Positions 36,520-48,500 of a stretch of 64,000 nucleotides of DNA are shown in pieces. The translations under genes were made by a program, and so were the position numbers. Below the pieces are notes generated by a model. That model did no database searches and was not told the DNA's origin. It saw only the letters and a program-made list of their open reading frames with translations. Source of the DNA: Eudorina sp. 2006-703-Eu-15 (taxonomy: Eukaryota; Chlorophyta; Chlorophyceae; Chlamydomonadales; Volvocaceae); assembly GCA_003117195.1 (NCBI GenBank), contig BDSI01000226.1, forward strand, positions 44,070-108,069. The letters run 5' to 3'. Within the stretch, counting starts at the first letter, position 1. Each line of letters begins with the position of its first letter.

Positions 36520-39500
36520 CACCCGCACCCGCACCCGCACCCGCACCCGCACCCGCACCCGCACCCGCACCCGCACCCGCACCCGCACCCGCACCCGCAC
36601 CCGCACCCGCACCCGCACCCGCACCCGCACCCGCACCCGCACCCGCACCCGCACCCGCACCCGCACCCGCACCCGCACCCGCACCTGCACCGGGCAGTTT
36701 CCCTCACCCCTACCACGTCGCCAGCATCGCTCACCTCACCCCCCATCACCCCAGCCCACCCCACACCACCTGTACCCCGGGGTCTCGACCCCCCGTTCGC
36801 TCACCTTGCTGCCCGAACGGACACTGAACAGTGCGGTTGCGTTCGCGACGTCACCGTCCGCCCACCGCACCCACTGGCAGTAGGCCGAGCTGTTGCCGGA
36901 GGCCCAGGGCGCTACCTGGTTGCCGCCGCCCGGCCCAAGCGCACCGCCCGCGTCTGGTCCCTCCACCACGCTGCTCAGCCGGTCGGCGGCGCAGACGGAA
37001 TCGATGAACGAGGCGGCGGGCGCGGCGGGCGGCGGCGAGGGCGCGGTGCGGCCGCGGCTGCGGGGCGGCGGCGCCGAGTTGCTACCGAGCAGCAGGGCGC
37101 ACAGGCTGCAGCGCCAGGGATGGGAGGGGAAGGGGGAGGGCAGAAGAGAGGGAGGACAGGGGAGGGGTTTATGGGTAAGGCGCGAGAGCAAGCTGGCGAG
37201 CAGAGCGGCGGGGAGGGGGAGGAGCGTTGTTTTACATCACAGTCGCAATATACAACATCCACATCAAACAATACCGACGCAATACACGACGCAAACCAGC
37301 ACCTCTTGTATGTGACCCATGGGGATCGAACACCGTACCTGCCGGGTCGGGGCCACTGAAGACACGCCCTGCAGTACAGGAAGCGCGCCCCCATGGATAC
37401 CCGATAGGCGCAAGTCTCTGTGTCCAAGATCACATCGACGCACGAGGCCTGATCGCCGCATGCCCGTGAGTTCGGTGGTGGGGTGTCGATGTTGGTGGTG
37501 CCGCCCTCGTGCCAGCAACTCGCAGGCGGCGGCGGCGGAGGGGGCGGCGGCGGCGGCGGCGGCGCAGGGGGCGGCGGCGGCGGCGGAGACGGCGGGTTGG
37601 GCGGCGGTGGCGGTCTCGGCGGCCGTGGCGGCGGCGGTGGCGCAGGAGGCAGAGGTGCGTCGGGTAAGAATGGTGGGAAAGGTGGGGCTTTAGGCGCCAC
37701 CCTCCTAGGTGCCAGCGGCTCCGGCGGAAGCGGCGACGGTGGGGGCGGAAACGGCGATGGTGGGGGCGGGGGCGGCGGCGGCGGCGGCGGCGAAGGAGGT
37801 GGCGGCGAAGGTGGGGGCGGAGACGGCGGCGGTGGTGAAACGTCGGGCGGGGGCGGAGGAGGCGGAGGTGGGGGTAGTGATATAGGCGGCGGGGGTGGTG
37901 GAGGCGGTGGCGGGAGGGATTGAGCTGGGTTGCGGGGAGCGCTGGGCGACTGCGGGGAAGGCGGAGCGGGGCTGGGGGGCGGAGGTGGGTCTCCTGGTGG
38001 TGGGCTCATGGCCTCCGGAAACGGTGGATTGGGGTTCGGAGGTGAGGTCGGGAGAAGGGGGGCAGGGCTTGGAGGCGGCGTCAAGGGAGGCTGCGGGGAG
38101 GGCGGTGGAGGCTCTAATGGTGCGGTCGGACTGCCGGGTGGACTGCCGGGTGGGGATGGGCTTAGGAGTATGGCGGGCGACCCGGGCGGCGGGCTCGGCG
38201 GCTCCGGCGACGGCGGCTCAGGGCTGGGCGGCGCAGGCGACGGCGGCGCTGGGCTGAGAGGTGCGGCGGGCGACCCGGGCGGCGGGCTCGGCGGCTCCGG
38301 CGACGGCGGCTCAGGGCTGGGCGGCGCAGGCGACGGCGGCGCTGGGCTGAGAGGTGCGGCGGGCGACCCGGGCGGCGGGCTCGGCGGCTCCGGCGACGGC
38401 GGCTCAGGGCTGGGCGGCGCAGGCGACGGCGGCGCTGGGCTGAGAGGTGCGGCGGGCGACCCGGGCGGCGGGCTCGGCGGCTCCGGCGACGGCGGCTCAG
38501 GGCTGGGCGGCGCAGGCGACGGCGGCGCTGGGCTGAGAGGTGCGGCGGGCGACCCGGGCGGCGGGCTCGGCGGTTCCGGCGACGGCGGCTCAGGGCTGGG
38601 CGGCGCAGGCGACGGCAGCGCTGGCTGAGAGGTGCGGCGGGCGACCCGGGCGGCGGGCTCGGCGGTTCCGGCGACGGCGGCTCAGGGCTGGGCGGCGCAG
38701 GCGACGGCGGCGCTGGGCTGAGAGGTGCGGCGGTGACCCGGGCGGCGGGCTCGGCGGCTCCGGCGACGGCGGCTCAGGCTGGGCGGCGCAGGCGACGGCG
38801 GCGCTGGGCTGAGAGGTGCGGCGGGCGACCCGGGCGGCGGGCTCGGCGGTTCCGGCGACGGCGGCTCAGGGCTGGGCGGCGCAGGCGACGGCGGCGCTGG
38901 GCTGAGAGGTGCGGCGGGCGACCCGGGCGGCGGGCTCGGCGGTTCCGGCGACGGCGGCTCAGGGCTGGGCGGCGCAGGCGACGGCGGCGCTGGGCTGAGA
39001 GGTGCGGCGGGCGACCCGGGCGGCGGCTCGGCGGTTCCGGCGACGGCGGCTCAGGGCTGGGCGGCGCAGGCGACGGCGGCGCTGGGCTGAGAGGTGCGGC
39101 GGGTGACCCGGGCGGCGGCTCGGCGGCTCCGGCGACGGCGGCTCAGGGCTGGGCGGCGCAGGCGACGGCGGCGCTGGGCTGAGAGGTGCGGCGGGCGACC
39201 CGGGCGGCGGCTCGGCGGCTCCGGCGACGGCGGCGCAGGGCTGGGCGGCGCAGGCGACGGCGGCGCTGGGCTGAGAGGTGCGGCGGGCGACCCGGGCGGC
39301 GGGCTCGGCGGCTCCGGCGACGGCGGCTCAGGGCTGGGCGGCGCAGGCGACGGCGGGGCTGGGCTGAGAGGTGCGGCGGGCGACCCGGGCGGCGGGCTCG
39401 GCGGTTCCGGCGACGGCGGCGCAGGGCTGGGCGGCGCAGGCGACGGCGGGGCTGGGCTGAGAGGTGCGGCGGGCGACCCGGGCGGCGGGCTCGGCGGCTC

Positions 39501-42500
39501 CGGCGACGGCGCGCTCAGGGCTGGGCGGCGCAGGCGACGGCAGGCGCTGGGCTGAGAGGTGCGGCGGGCGACCCGGGCGGGCTCGGCGGCTCGGCGACGG
39601 CCGGCTCAGGGCTGGGCGGCGCAGGCGACGGCGGCGCTGGGTGAGAGGTGCGCGGGCGACCCGGGCGGCGGGCTCGCGGGTTCCGGCGACGGCGGCTCAG
39701 GGCTGGGCGCGCAGGCACGCGGCGCTGGGCTGAGAGGTGCGGCGGGCGACCCGGGCGGCGCGGCTCGGCGGTTCCGGCGACGGCGGCCAGGGCTGGCGGC
39801 GCAGGCGACGGCGGCGGGCTGAGAGGTGCGGCGGGCGACCCGGGCGGCGGGCTCGGCGTTCCGGCGACGGCGGCTCAGGGCTGGCGCGCAGGCGACGGCG
39901 GCGCTGGGCTGAGAGGTGCGGCGGGCGACCCGGGCGGCGGGCTCGGCGGCTCCGGCGAGCGGGGCTGGGCGGCGCAGGCGACGGCGGCGCTGGCTGAGAG
40001 GTGCGGCGGGCGACCCGGGCGGCGGGCTCGGCGGCTCCGGCGACGGCGGCTCAGGGCTGGGCGGCGCAGGCGACGGCGGCGCTGGGCTGAGAGGTGCGGC
40101 GGGCGACGCGGGCGGGGGGGCGGGCGACGGCGGCTCAGGCTGGGCGGCGCGGCGGGGGGGGCTGAGAGGTGCGGCGGGCGACCCGGGCGGCGGGCTCGGC
40201 GGTTCCGGCGACGGCGGCGCAGGGCTGGGCGGCGCAGGCGACGGCGGGGCTGGGCTGAGAGGTGCGGCGGGCGACCCGGGCGGCGGCTCGGCGGCTCCGG
40301 CGACGGCGGCTCAGGGCTGGGCGGCGCAGGCGACGGCGGCGCTGGGCTGAGAGGTGCGGCGGGCGACCCGGGCGGCGGGCTCGGCGGCTCCGGCGACGGC
40401 GGCTCAGGGCTGGGCGGCGCAGGCGACGGCGGCGCTGGGCTGAGAGGTGCGGCGGCGACCCGCGGGCGGCGGGCTCGGCGGCTCCGGCGACGGCGGCTCA
40501 GGGCTGGGCGGCGCAGGCGACGGCGGCGCTGGGCTGAGAGGTGCGGCGGGCGACCCGGGCGGCGGGCTCGGCGGTTCCGGCGACGGCGGCTCAGGGCTGG
40601 GCGGCGCAGGCGACGGCGGCGCTGGGCTGAGAGGTGGCGGCGGGTGACCCGGGCGGCGGCTCGGCGGCTCCGGCGACGGCGGCGCAGGGCTGGGCGGCGC
40701 AGGCGACGGCGGCGCTGGGCTGAGAGGTGCGGCGGGCGACCCGGGCGGCGGGCTCGGCGGCTCCGGCGACGGCGGCGCAGGGCTGGGCGGCGCAGGCGAC
40801 GGCGGCGCTGGGCTGAGAGGTGCGGCGGGCGACCCGGGCGGCGGGCTCGGCGGCTCCGGCGACGGCGGCTCAGGGCTGGGCGGCGCAGGCGACGGCGGGG
40901 CTGGGCTGAGAGGTGCGGCGGGCGACCCGGGCGGCGGCTCGCGGCTCCGGCGACGGCGGCTCAGGGCTGGGCGGCGCAGGCGACGGCGGGCTGGGCTGAG
41001 AGGTGCGGCGGGCGACCCGGGCGGCGGGCTCGGCGGCTCCGGCGACGGCGGCTCAGGGCTGGGCGGCGCAGGCGACGGCGGCGCTGGGCTGAGAGGTGCG
41101 GCGGGCGACCGCGGGCGGCGGGCTCGGCGGTTCCGGCGACGGCGGCTCAGGGCTGGGCGGCGCAGGCGACGGCGGCGCTGGGCTGAGAGGTGCGGCGGGT
41201 GACCCGGGCGGCGGGCTCGGCGGCTCCGGCGACGGGCGGCTCAGGGCTGGGCGGCGCAGGCGACGGCGGCGCTGGCTGAGAGGTGCGGCGGGCGACCCGG
41301 GCGGCGGCTCGGCGGTTCCGGCGACGGCGGCTCAGGGCTGGGCGGCGCAGGCGACGGGCGGCGCTGGGCTGAGAGGTGCGGGGGGGGGCGGGGGGCGGGG
41401 CGGCGAGGCGGCGGGCTGGGCGGCGCAGGCGCGGCGGGTGGGAGGTGCGGCGGGCGACCCGGGCGGCGGGCTCGGCGGTGCGGCGAGGCGGCTGCAGGGC
41501 TGGGCGGCGCAGGCGACGGCGGCGCTGGGCTGAGAGGTGCGGCGGGCGACCCGGGCGGCGGGCTCGGCGGTTCCGGCGACGGCGGCTCAGGGCTGGGCGC
41601 GCAGGCGACGGCGGCGCTGGGCTGAGAGGTGCGGCGGCGACCCGGGCGGCGGGCTCGGCGGCTCCGGCGACGGCGGCTCAGGGCTGGGCGGCGCAGGCGA
41701 CGGCGGCGCTGGGCTGAGAGGTGCGGCGGGCGACCCGGGCGGCGGGCTCGGCGGCTCCGGCGACGGCGGCTGCAGGGCTGGGCGGCGCAGGCGACGGCGG
41801 CGCTGGGCTGAGAGGTGCGGCGGGCGACCCGGGCGGCGGGCTCGGCGGCTCCGGCGACGGCGGCTCAGGGCTGGGCGGCGCAGGCGACGGCGGCGCTGGG
41901 CTGAGAGGTGCGGCGGGCGACCCGGGCGGCGGGCTCGGCGGCTCCGGCGACGGCGGCTCAGGGCTGGGCGGCGCAGGCGACGGCGGCGCTGGGCTGAGAG
42001 GTGCGGCGGGCGACCCGGGCGGCGGGCTCGGCGGCTTCCGGCGACGGCGGCTGCAGGGCTGGGCGGCGGGAGGGGCGGCGGCGGCTGGGCTGAGAGGTGC
42101 GGCGGGTGACCGGGGGGGGGGCTCGCGGCTCCGGCGACGGCGGCTCAGGGCTGGGCGCGCAGGCGACGGCGGCGCTGGGCTGAGAGGTGCGGCGGGCGAC
42201 CCGGGCGGCGGGCTCGGCGGCTCCGGCGACGGCGGCTCAGGGCTGGGCGGCGCAGGCGACGGCGGCGCTGGGCTGAGAGGTGCGGCGGGCGACCCGGGCG
42301 GCGGGCTCGGCGGCTCCGGCGACGGCGGCTCAGGGCTGGGCGGCGCAGGCGACGGCGGGGCTGGGCTGAGAGGTGCGGCGGGCGACCCGGGCGGCGGCTC
42401 GCGGCTCCGGCGACGGCGGCTCAGGGCTGGGCGGCGCAGGCGACGGCGGGCTGGGCTGAGAGGTGCGGCGGGCGACCCGGGCGGCGGGCTCGGCGGCTCC

Positions 42501-45500
42501 GGCGACGGCGGCTCAGGGCTGGGCGGCGCAGGCGACGGCGGACGCTGGCTGAGAGGTGCGGCGGCGGGCGACGCTCGCGGCGCGCGGCGGGCTCGGGCGC
42601 GGCTTCCGGGCGACGGCGCCGCTGCAGCGGCTGGGCGGCGCAGGCGACGGCGGCGCTGGGCTGAGAGGTGGCGGCGGGCGACCCGGGCGGCGGGCTCGGC
42701 GCTCCGGCGACGGCGGCTCAGGGCTGGGCGGCGCAGGCGACGGCGGCGCTGGGCTGAGAGGTGCGGCGGGCGACCGGGCGGCGGGCTCGGCGGCTCCGGC
42801 GACGGCGGCAGGGCTGGGCGCGCAGGCGACGGCGGCGCTGGCTGAGAGGTGCGGCGGGCGACCCGGGCGCGGCTCGGCGGCTCCGGCGACGGCGGCTCAG
42901 GGCTGGGCGGCGCAGGCGACGGCGGCGCTGGCTGAGAGGTGCGGCGGGACCGGGCGGCGGCTCGGCGGCTCCGGCGACGGCGCTCAGGCTGGGCGGCGCA
43001 GGCGACGGCGGCGCTGGGCTGAGAGGTGCGGCGGCGACCGGGGCGGCGGCTCGGCGGCCGGCGACGGCGGCTCAGGGCTGGGCGGCGCAGGCGACGGCGG
43101 CGCTGGGCTGAGAGGTGCGGCGGGCGACCCGGGCGGCGGGCTCGGCGGTTCCGGCGACGGCGGCTCAGGGCTGGGCGGCGCAGGGCGACGGCGGCGCTGG
43201 GCTGAGAGGTGCGGCGGGCGACCCGGGCGGCGGGCTCGCGGCTTCCGGCGACGGCGGCTCAGGGCTGGGCGGCGCAGGCGACGGCGGCGCTGGGCTGAGA
43301 GGTCGGCGGGGCGACCCGGGCGGCGGGCTCGGCGCTCCGGCGACGGCGGCTCAGGGCTGGGCGGCGCAGGCGACGGCGGCGCTGGGCTGAGAGGTGCGGC
43401 GGGCGACCCGGGCGGCGGCTCGGCGGCTCCGAGCGACGGCGGCTCAAGGGCTGGGCGGCGCAGGCGACGGCGGCGGCTGGGCTGAGAGGTGCGGCGGGCG
43501 ACCCGGGCGGCGGGCTCGGCGGTTCCGGCGACGGGCGCTCAGGGCTGGGCGGCGCAGGCGACGGCGGGGCTGGGCTGAGAGGTGCGGCGGGCGACCCGGG
43601 CGGCGGGCTCGCGGCTCCGGCGACGGCGGCTCAGGGCTGGGCGGCGCAGGCGACGGCGGCGGCTGGGCTGAGAGGTGCGGCGGGCGACCCGGGCGGCGGG
43701 CTCGGCGGCTCCGGCGACGGCGGCTCAGGGCTGGGCGGCGCAGGCGACGGCGGCGCTGGGCTGAGAGGTGCGGCGGGCGACCCGGGCGGCGGCTCGGCGG
43801 CTCCGGCGACGGCGGCTCAGGGCTGGGCGGCGCAGGCGACGGCGGCGCTGGGCTGAGAGGTGCGCGGGCGACCCGGGCGGCGGCTCGGCGGTCCGGCGAC
43901 GGCGGCTCAGGGCTGGGCGGCGGCAGGCGACGGCGGCGCTGGCTGAGAGGTGCGGCGGTGACCGGGCGGCGGGCTCGGCGCTCCGGCGACGGCGGCTCAG
44001 GGCTGGGCGGCGCAGGCGACGGCGGCGCTGGGCTGAGAGGTGCGGCGGGCGACCGGGCGGCGGGCTCGGCGGCTCCGGCGACGGCGGCTAGGGCTGGGCG
44101 GCGCAGGCGACGGCGGCGCTGGCTGAGAGGTGCGGCGGGCGACCCGGGCGGGTCGGCGCTCGGGCGGCTATCCGGCGACGGCGGCGCAGGGCTGGTGCGG
44201 CGCAGGCGATCGGCGGGCGGGGGCTGGGCTGAGAGGTGCGGCGGGCGACCCGGGCGGCGGCTCGGCGGCTCCGGCGACGGCGGCTCAGGGCTGGGCGGCG
44301 CAGGCGACGGCGGGGCTGGGCTGAGAGGTGCGGCGGGCGACCCGGGCGGCGGGGCTCGGCGGCTCCGGCGACGGCGGCTCAGGGCTGGGCGGCGGCAGGC
44401 GACGGCGGCGCTGGGCTGAGAGGTGGCGGCGGGCGACCCGGGCGGCGGCTCGCGCTCCGGCGACGGCGGCTCAGGGCTGGGCGGCGCAGGCGACCGGCGA
44501 GCGCTGGCTGAGAGTGCGGCGGCGGGCGACCGCGGGCGGCGGGCTCGGCGCTCCGGGCGACGGCGGCTCAGGCTGGGCGGCGCAGGCGACGGCGGCGCTG
44601 GGCTGAGAGGTGGCGGCGGGCGACCCCGGGCGGGCGGGCTCGGCGCTCCGGCGACGGCGGCTCAGGGCTGGCGGCGCAGGCGACGGCGGCGCTGGGCTGA
44701 GAGGTGCGGCGGGCGACCCGGGCGGCGGGCTCGGCGGCTCCGGCGACGGCGGCTCAGGGCTGGGCGGCGCAGGCGACGCGGCGCTGGGCTGAGAGGTGCG
44801 GCGGGGACCCGGGCGGCGGGCTCGGCGGCTCCGGCGACGGCGGCGCAGGGCTGGGCGGCGCAGGCGACGGGCGGCGCTGGCTGAGAGGTGCGGCGGGCGA
44901 CCCGGGCGGCGGGCTCGGCGGCTCCGGCGACGGCGGCTCAGGGCTGGGCGGCGCAGGCGACGCGGCGCTGGCTGAGAGGTGCGGCGGGCGACCCGGGCGG
45001 CGGGCTCGGCGGCTCCGGCGACGGCGGCTCAGGGCTGGGCGGCGCAGGCGACGGCGGCGCTGGGCTGAGAGGTGCGGCGGGCGACCGCGGGCGGCGGGCT
45101 CGGCGGCTCCGGCGACGGCGCTCAGGGCTGGGCGGCGGCAGGCGACGGCGGCGCTGGGCTGAGAGGTGCGGCGGGCGACGCCGGGCGGCGGGCTCGGCGG
45201 CTCCGGCGACGGGCGGCTCAGGCTGGGCGGCGCAGGCGACGGCGGCGCTGGCTGAGAGGTGCGGCGGGCGACCCGGCGGCGGGCTCGGCGGTTCCGGCGA
45301 CGGCGGCTCAGGGCTTGGGCGGCGCAGGCGACGGCGGGGCTGGGCTGAGAGTGCGGCGGGCGACCCGGGCGGCGGGCTCGGCGGCTCCGGCGACGGCGGC
45401 TCAGGGCTGGGCGGCGCAGGCGACGGCGGCGCTGGGCTGAGAGGTGCGGCGGGCGACCGGGCGGCGGGCTCGGCGGCTCCGGCGACGGCGGCTCAGGGCT

Positions 45501-48500
45501 GGGCGGCGCAGGCGACGCGGCGCTGGCTGAGAGGTGCGGCGGCGACCCGGGCGGCGGGCTCGGCGGCTCCGGCGACGAGGGCTGGGCGGCGCAGGCGACG
45601 GCGGCGCTGGCTGAGAGGTGCGGCGGGCGACCGGGCGGCTCGGGGCTCCGGCGACGGGGCTCAGGGCTGGGCGGCGCAGGCGACGGCGCGCTGGGCTGAG
45701 AGGTGCGGTCGGCGGCTCAGGCTGGGCGGCGCAGGCGAGAGGTGCGGCGGGGACCCGGGCGGCGGCTCGGCGGCTCCGGCGACGGCGGCTCAGGGCTGGC
45801 GCGCAGGCGACGGCGGCGCTGGGCTGAGAGGTGCGGCGGGCGACCCGGGCGGCGGCTCGGCGGCTCCGGCGACGGCGGCTCAGGGCTGGGCGGCGCAGGC
45901 GACGGCGGCGCTGGGCTGAGAGGTGCGGCGGGCGACCCGGGCGGCGGGCTCGGCGGCTCCGGCGACGGCGGCTCAGGGCTGGGCGGCGCAGGCGACGGCG
46001 GGCTGGGCTGAGAGGTGCGGCGGGCGACCGGGCGGCGGGCTCGCGGCTCCGGCGACGGCGGCTCAGGGCTGGGCGGCGCAGGCGACGGCGGCGCTGGGCT
46101 GAGAGGTGCGGCGGGCGACCCGGGCGCGGCTCGGCGGCTCCGGCGACGGCGGCTCAGGCTGGGCGGCGCAGGCGACGGCGGCGCTGGGCTGAGAGGTGCG
46201 GCGGGCGACCCGGGCGGCGGGCTCGCGGCTCCGGCGACGGCGGCTCAGGGCTGGCGGCGCAGGCGACGGCGGCGCTGGGCTGAGAGGTGCGGCGGGCGAC
46301 CCGGGCGGCGGGCTCGGCGGCTCCGGCGACGGCGGCTCAGGGCTGGCGGCGCAGGCGACGGCGGCGCTGGGCTGAGAGGTGCGGCGGGCGACCCGGGCGA
46401 CGGCGCTCAGGCTGGGCGGCGCAGGCGACGCGGCGCTGGGCTGAGAGGGTGGCGGGCGCGGCGACGCGGCCGGGCGGGCGGCGGGCTCGGCGGCTGGTCC
46501 GGCGACGGCGGGGGCGGCTCAGGGGCTGGGCGGCGCAGGCGACGCGCGGGGCGCTGGGCTGAGAGGTGCGGCGGGCGACCCGGGCGGCGGGCTCGGCGGC
46601 TCCGGCGACGGCGGCTCAGGGCTGGCGGCGCAGGCGACGGCGGCGCTGGGCTGAGAGGTGCGGCGGGGACCGGGGGGGCTCGGCGGTCCGGCGACGGCGG
46701 CTCAGGGCTGGGCGGCGCAGGCGACGGCGGCGCTGGGCTGAGAGGTGGCGGCGGGCGACCCGGGCGGCGGCTCGGCGGCTCCGGCGACGGCGGCTCAGGG
46801 CTGGGCGGCGCAGGCGACGGCGGCGCTGGGCTGAGAGGTGGCGGCGGGCGACCCGGGCGGCGGGCTCGGCGGCTCCGGCGACGGCGGCTCAGGGCTGGGC
46901 GGCGCAGGCGACGGCGGCGGCTGGGCTGAGAGGTGCGGCGGGCGACCCGGGCGGCGGGCTCGGCGGCTCCGGCGACGGCGGCTCAGGGCTGGGCGCGCAG
47001 GCGACGGCGGCGCTGGGCTGAGAGGTGCGGCGGGCGACCCGGGCGGCGGGCTCGGCGGCTCCGGCGACGGCGGCTCAGGGCTGGGCGGCGGCAGGCGACG
47101 GCGGCGCTGGCTGAGAGGTGCGGCGGCTCGGCGGGGCGACGGCGGCTCAGGGCTGGGCGGCGCAGGCGACGGCGGCGCTGGCTGAGAGCGGCGGGCGACG
47201 GGGCGGCTCGGCGGCTCCGGCGACGGCGGCTCAGGGCTGGGCGCGCAGGCGACGGCGGCGCTGGGCTGAGAGGTGCGGCGGGCGACCCGGCGGCGGGCTC
47301 GGCGGCTCCGGCGACGGCGGCTCAGGGCTGGGCGGCGCAGGCGACGGCGGCGCTGGCGAGAGGTGCGCGGGCGACCCGGGCGCGGGCTCGGCGGCTCGGC
47401 GACGGCGGCTCAGGGCTGGCGGCGCAGGCGACGGCGGCGCTGGGCTGAGAGGTGCGGCGGGCGACCCGGGCGGCGGGCTCGGCGCCGCGACGGCGGCTCA
47501 GGGCTGGGCGGCGCAGGCGACGCGGGGCTGAGAGGTGCGGCGGGCGACCCGGGCGGCGGCTCGGCGGCTCCGGCGACGGCGGCTCAGGGCTGGGCGGCGC
47601 AGGCGACGGCGGCGCTGGGCTGAGAGGTGCGGCGGGCGACCCGGGCGGCGGCTCGGCGCTCCGGCGACGGCGGCTCAGGGCTGGGCGGCGCAGGCGACGG
47701 CGGCGCTGGGCTGAGAGGTGCGGCGGGCGACCCGGGCGGCGGGCTCGGCGGCTCCGGCGACGGCGGCTGGGCGGTGGCTGAGAGGTGTCGGCGGCTCCGG
47801 CGACGGCGCTCAGGCTGGGCGGCGCTGGGCTGCGGCTCGCGGCTCGGCGACGGCGGCTCAGGAGGCGACGGGGGCTGGCGGCGGCGGGCGACCCGGGCGG
47901 GGCTCGGCGGCTCCGGCGACGGCGGCTCAGGGCTGGGCGGCGCAGGCGACGGCGGCGCTGGGCTGAGAGGTGCGGCGGGCGACCCGGGCGGCGGGCTCGG
48001 CGGCTCCGGCGACGGCGGCTCAGGGCTGGGCGGCGCAGGCGACGGCGGCGCTGGGCTGAGAGGTGCGGCGGGCGACCGGGCGGCGGGCTCGGCGGCTCCG
48101 GCGACGGCGGCTCAGGGCTGGGCGGCGCAGGCGACGGCGGCGCTGGGCTGAGAGGTGCGGCGGGCGACCCGGGCGGCGGGCTCGGCGGCTCCGGCGACGG
48201 CGCTCAGGGCTGGGCGGCGCAGGCGACGGCGGCGCTGGCTGAGAGGTGCGGCGGGCGACCCGGGCGGCGGGCTCGCGCTCCGGCGACGGCGGCTCAGGGC
48301 TGGGCGGCGCAGGCGACGGCGGCGCTGGCTGAGAGGTGCGGCGGGCGACCCGGCGGCGGGCTCGGCGGCTCCGGCGACGGCGGCTCAGGGCTGGGCGGCG
48401 CAGGCGACGGCGCGCTGGCTGAGAGGTGCGGCGGGCGACCCGGGCGGCGGCTCGGCGGCTCCGGCGACGGCGCAGGTGGGCGAGGCGACGGCGGGCTGGG

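Noticed and set aside
35701..36883. Long RVRVRV / RTRTRT / APAPAP open frames on both strands
   Set aside because: These are products of the hexanucleotide array in an intron with good donor and acceptor sites.
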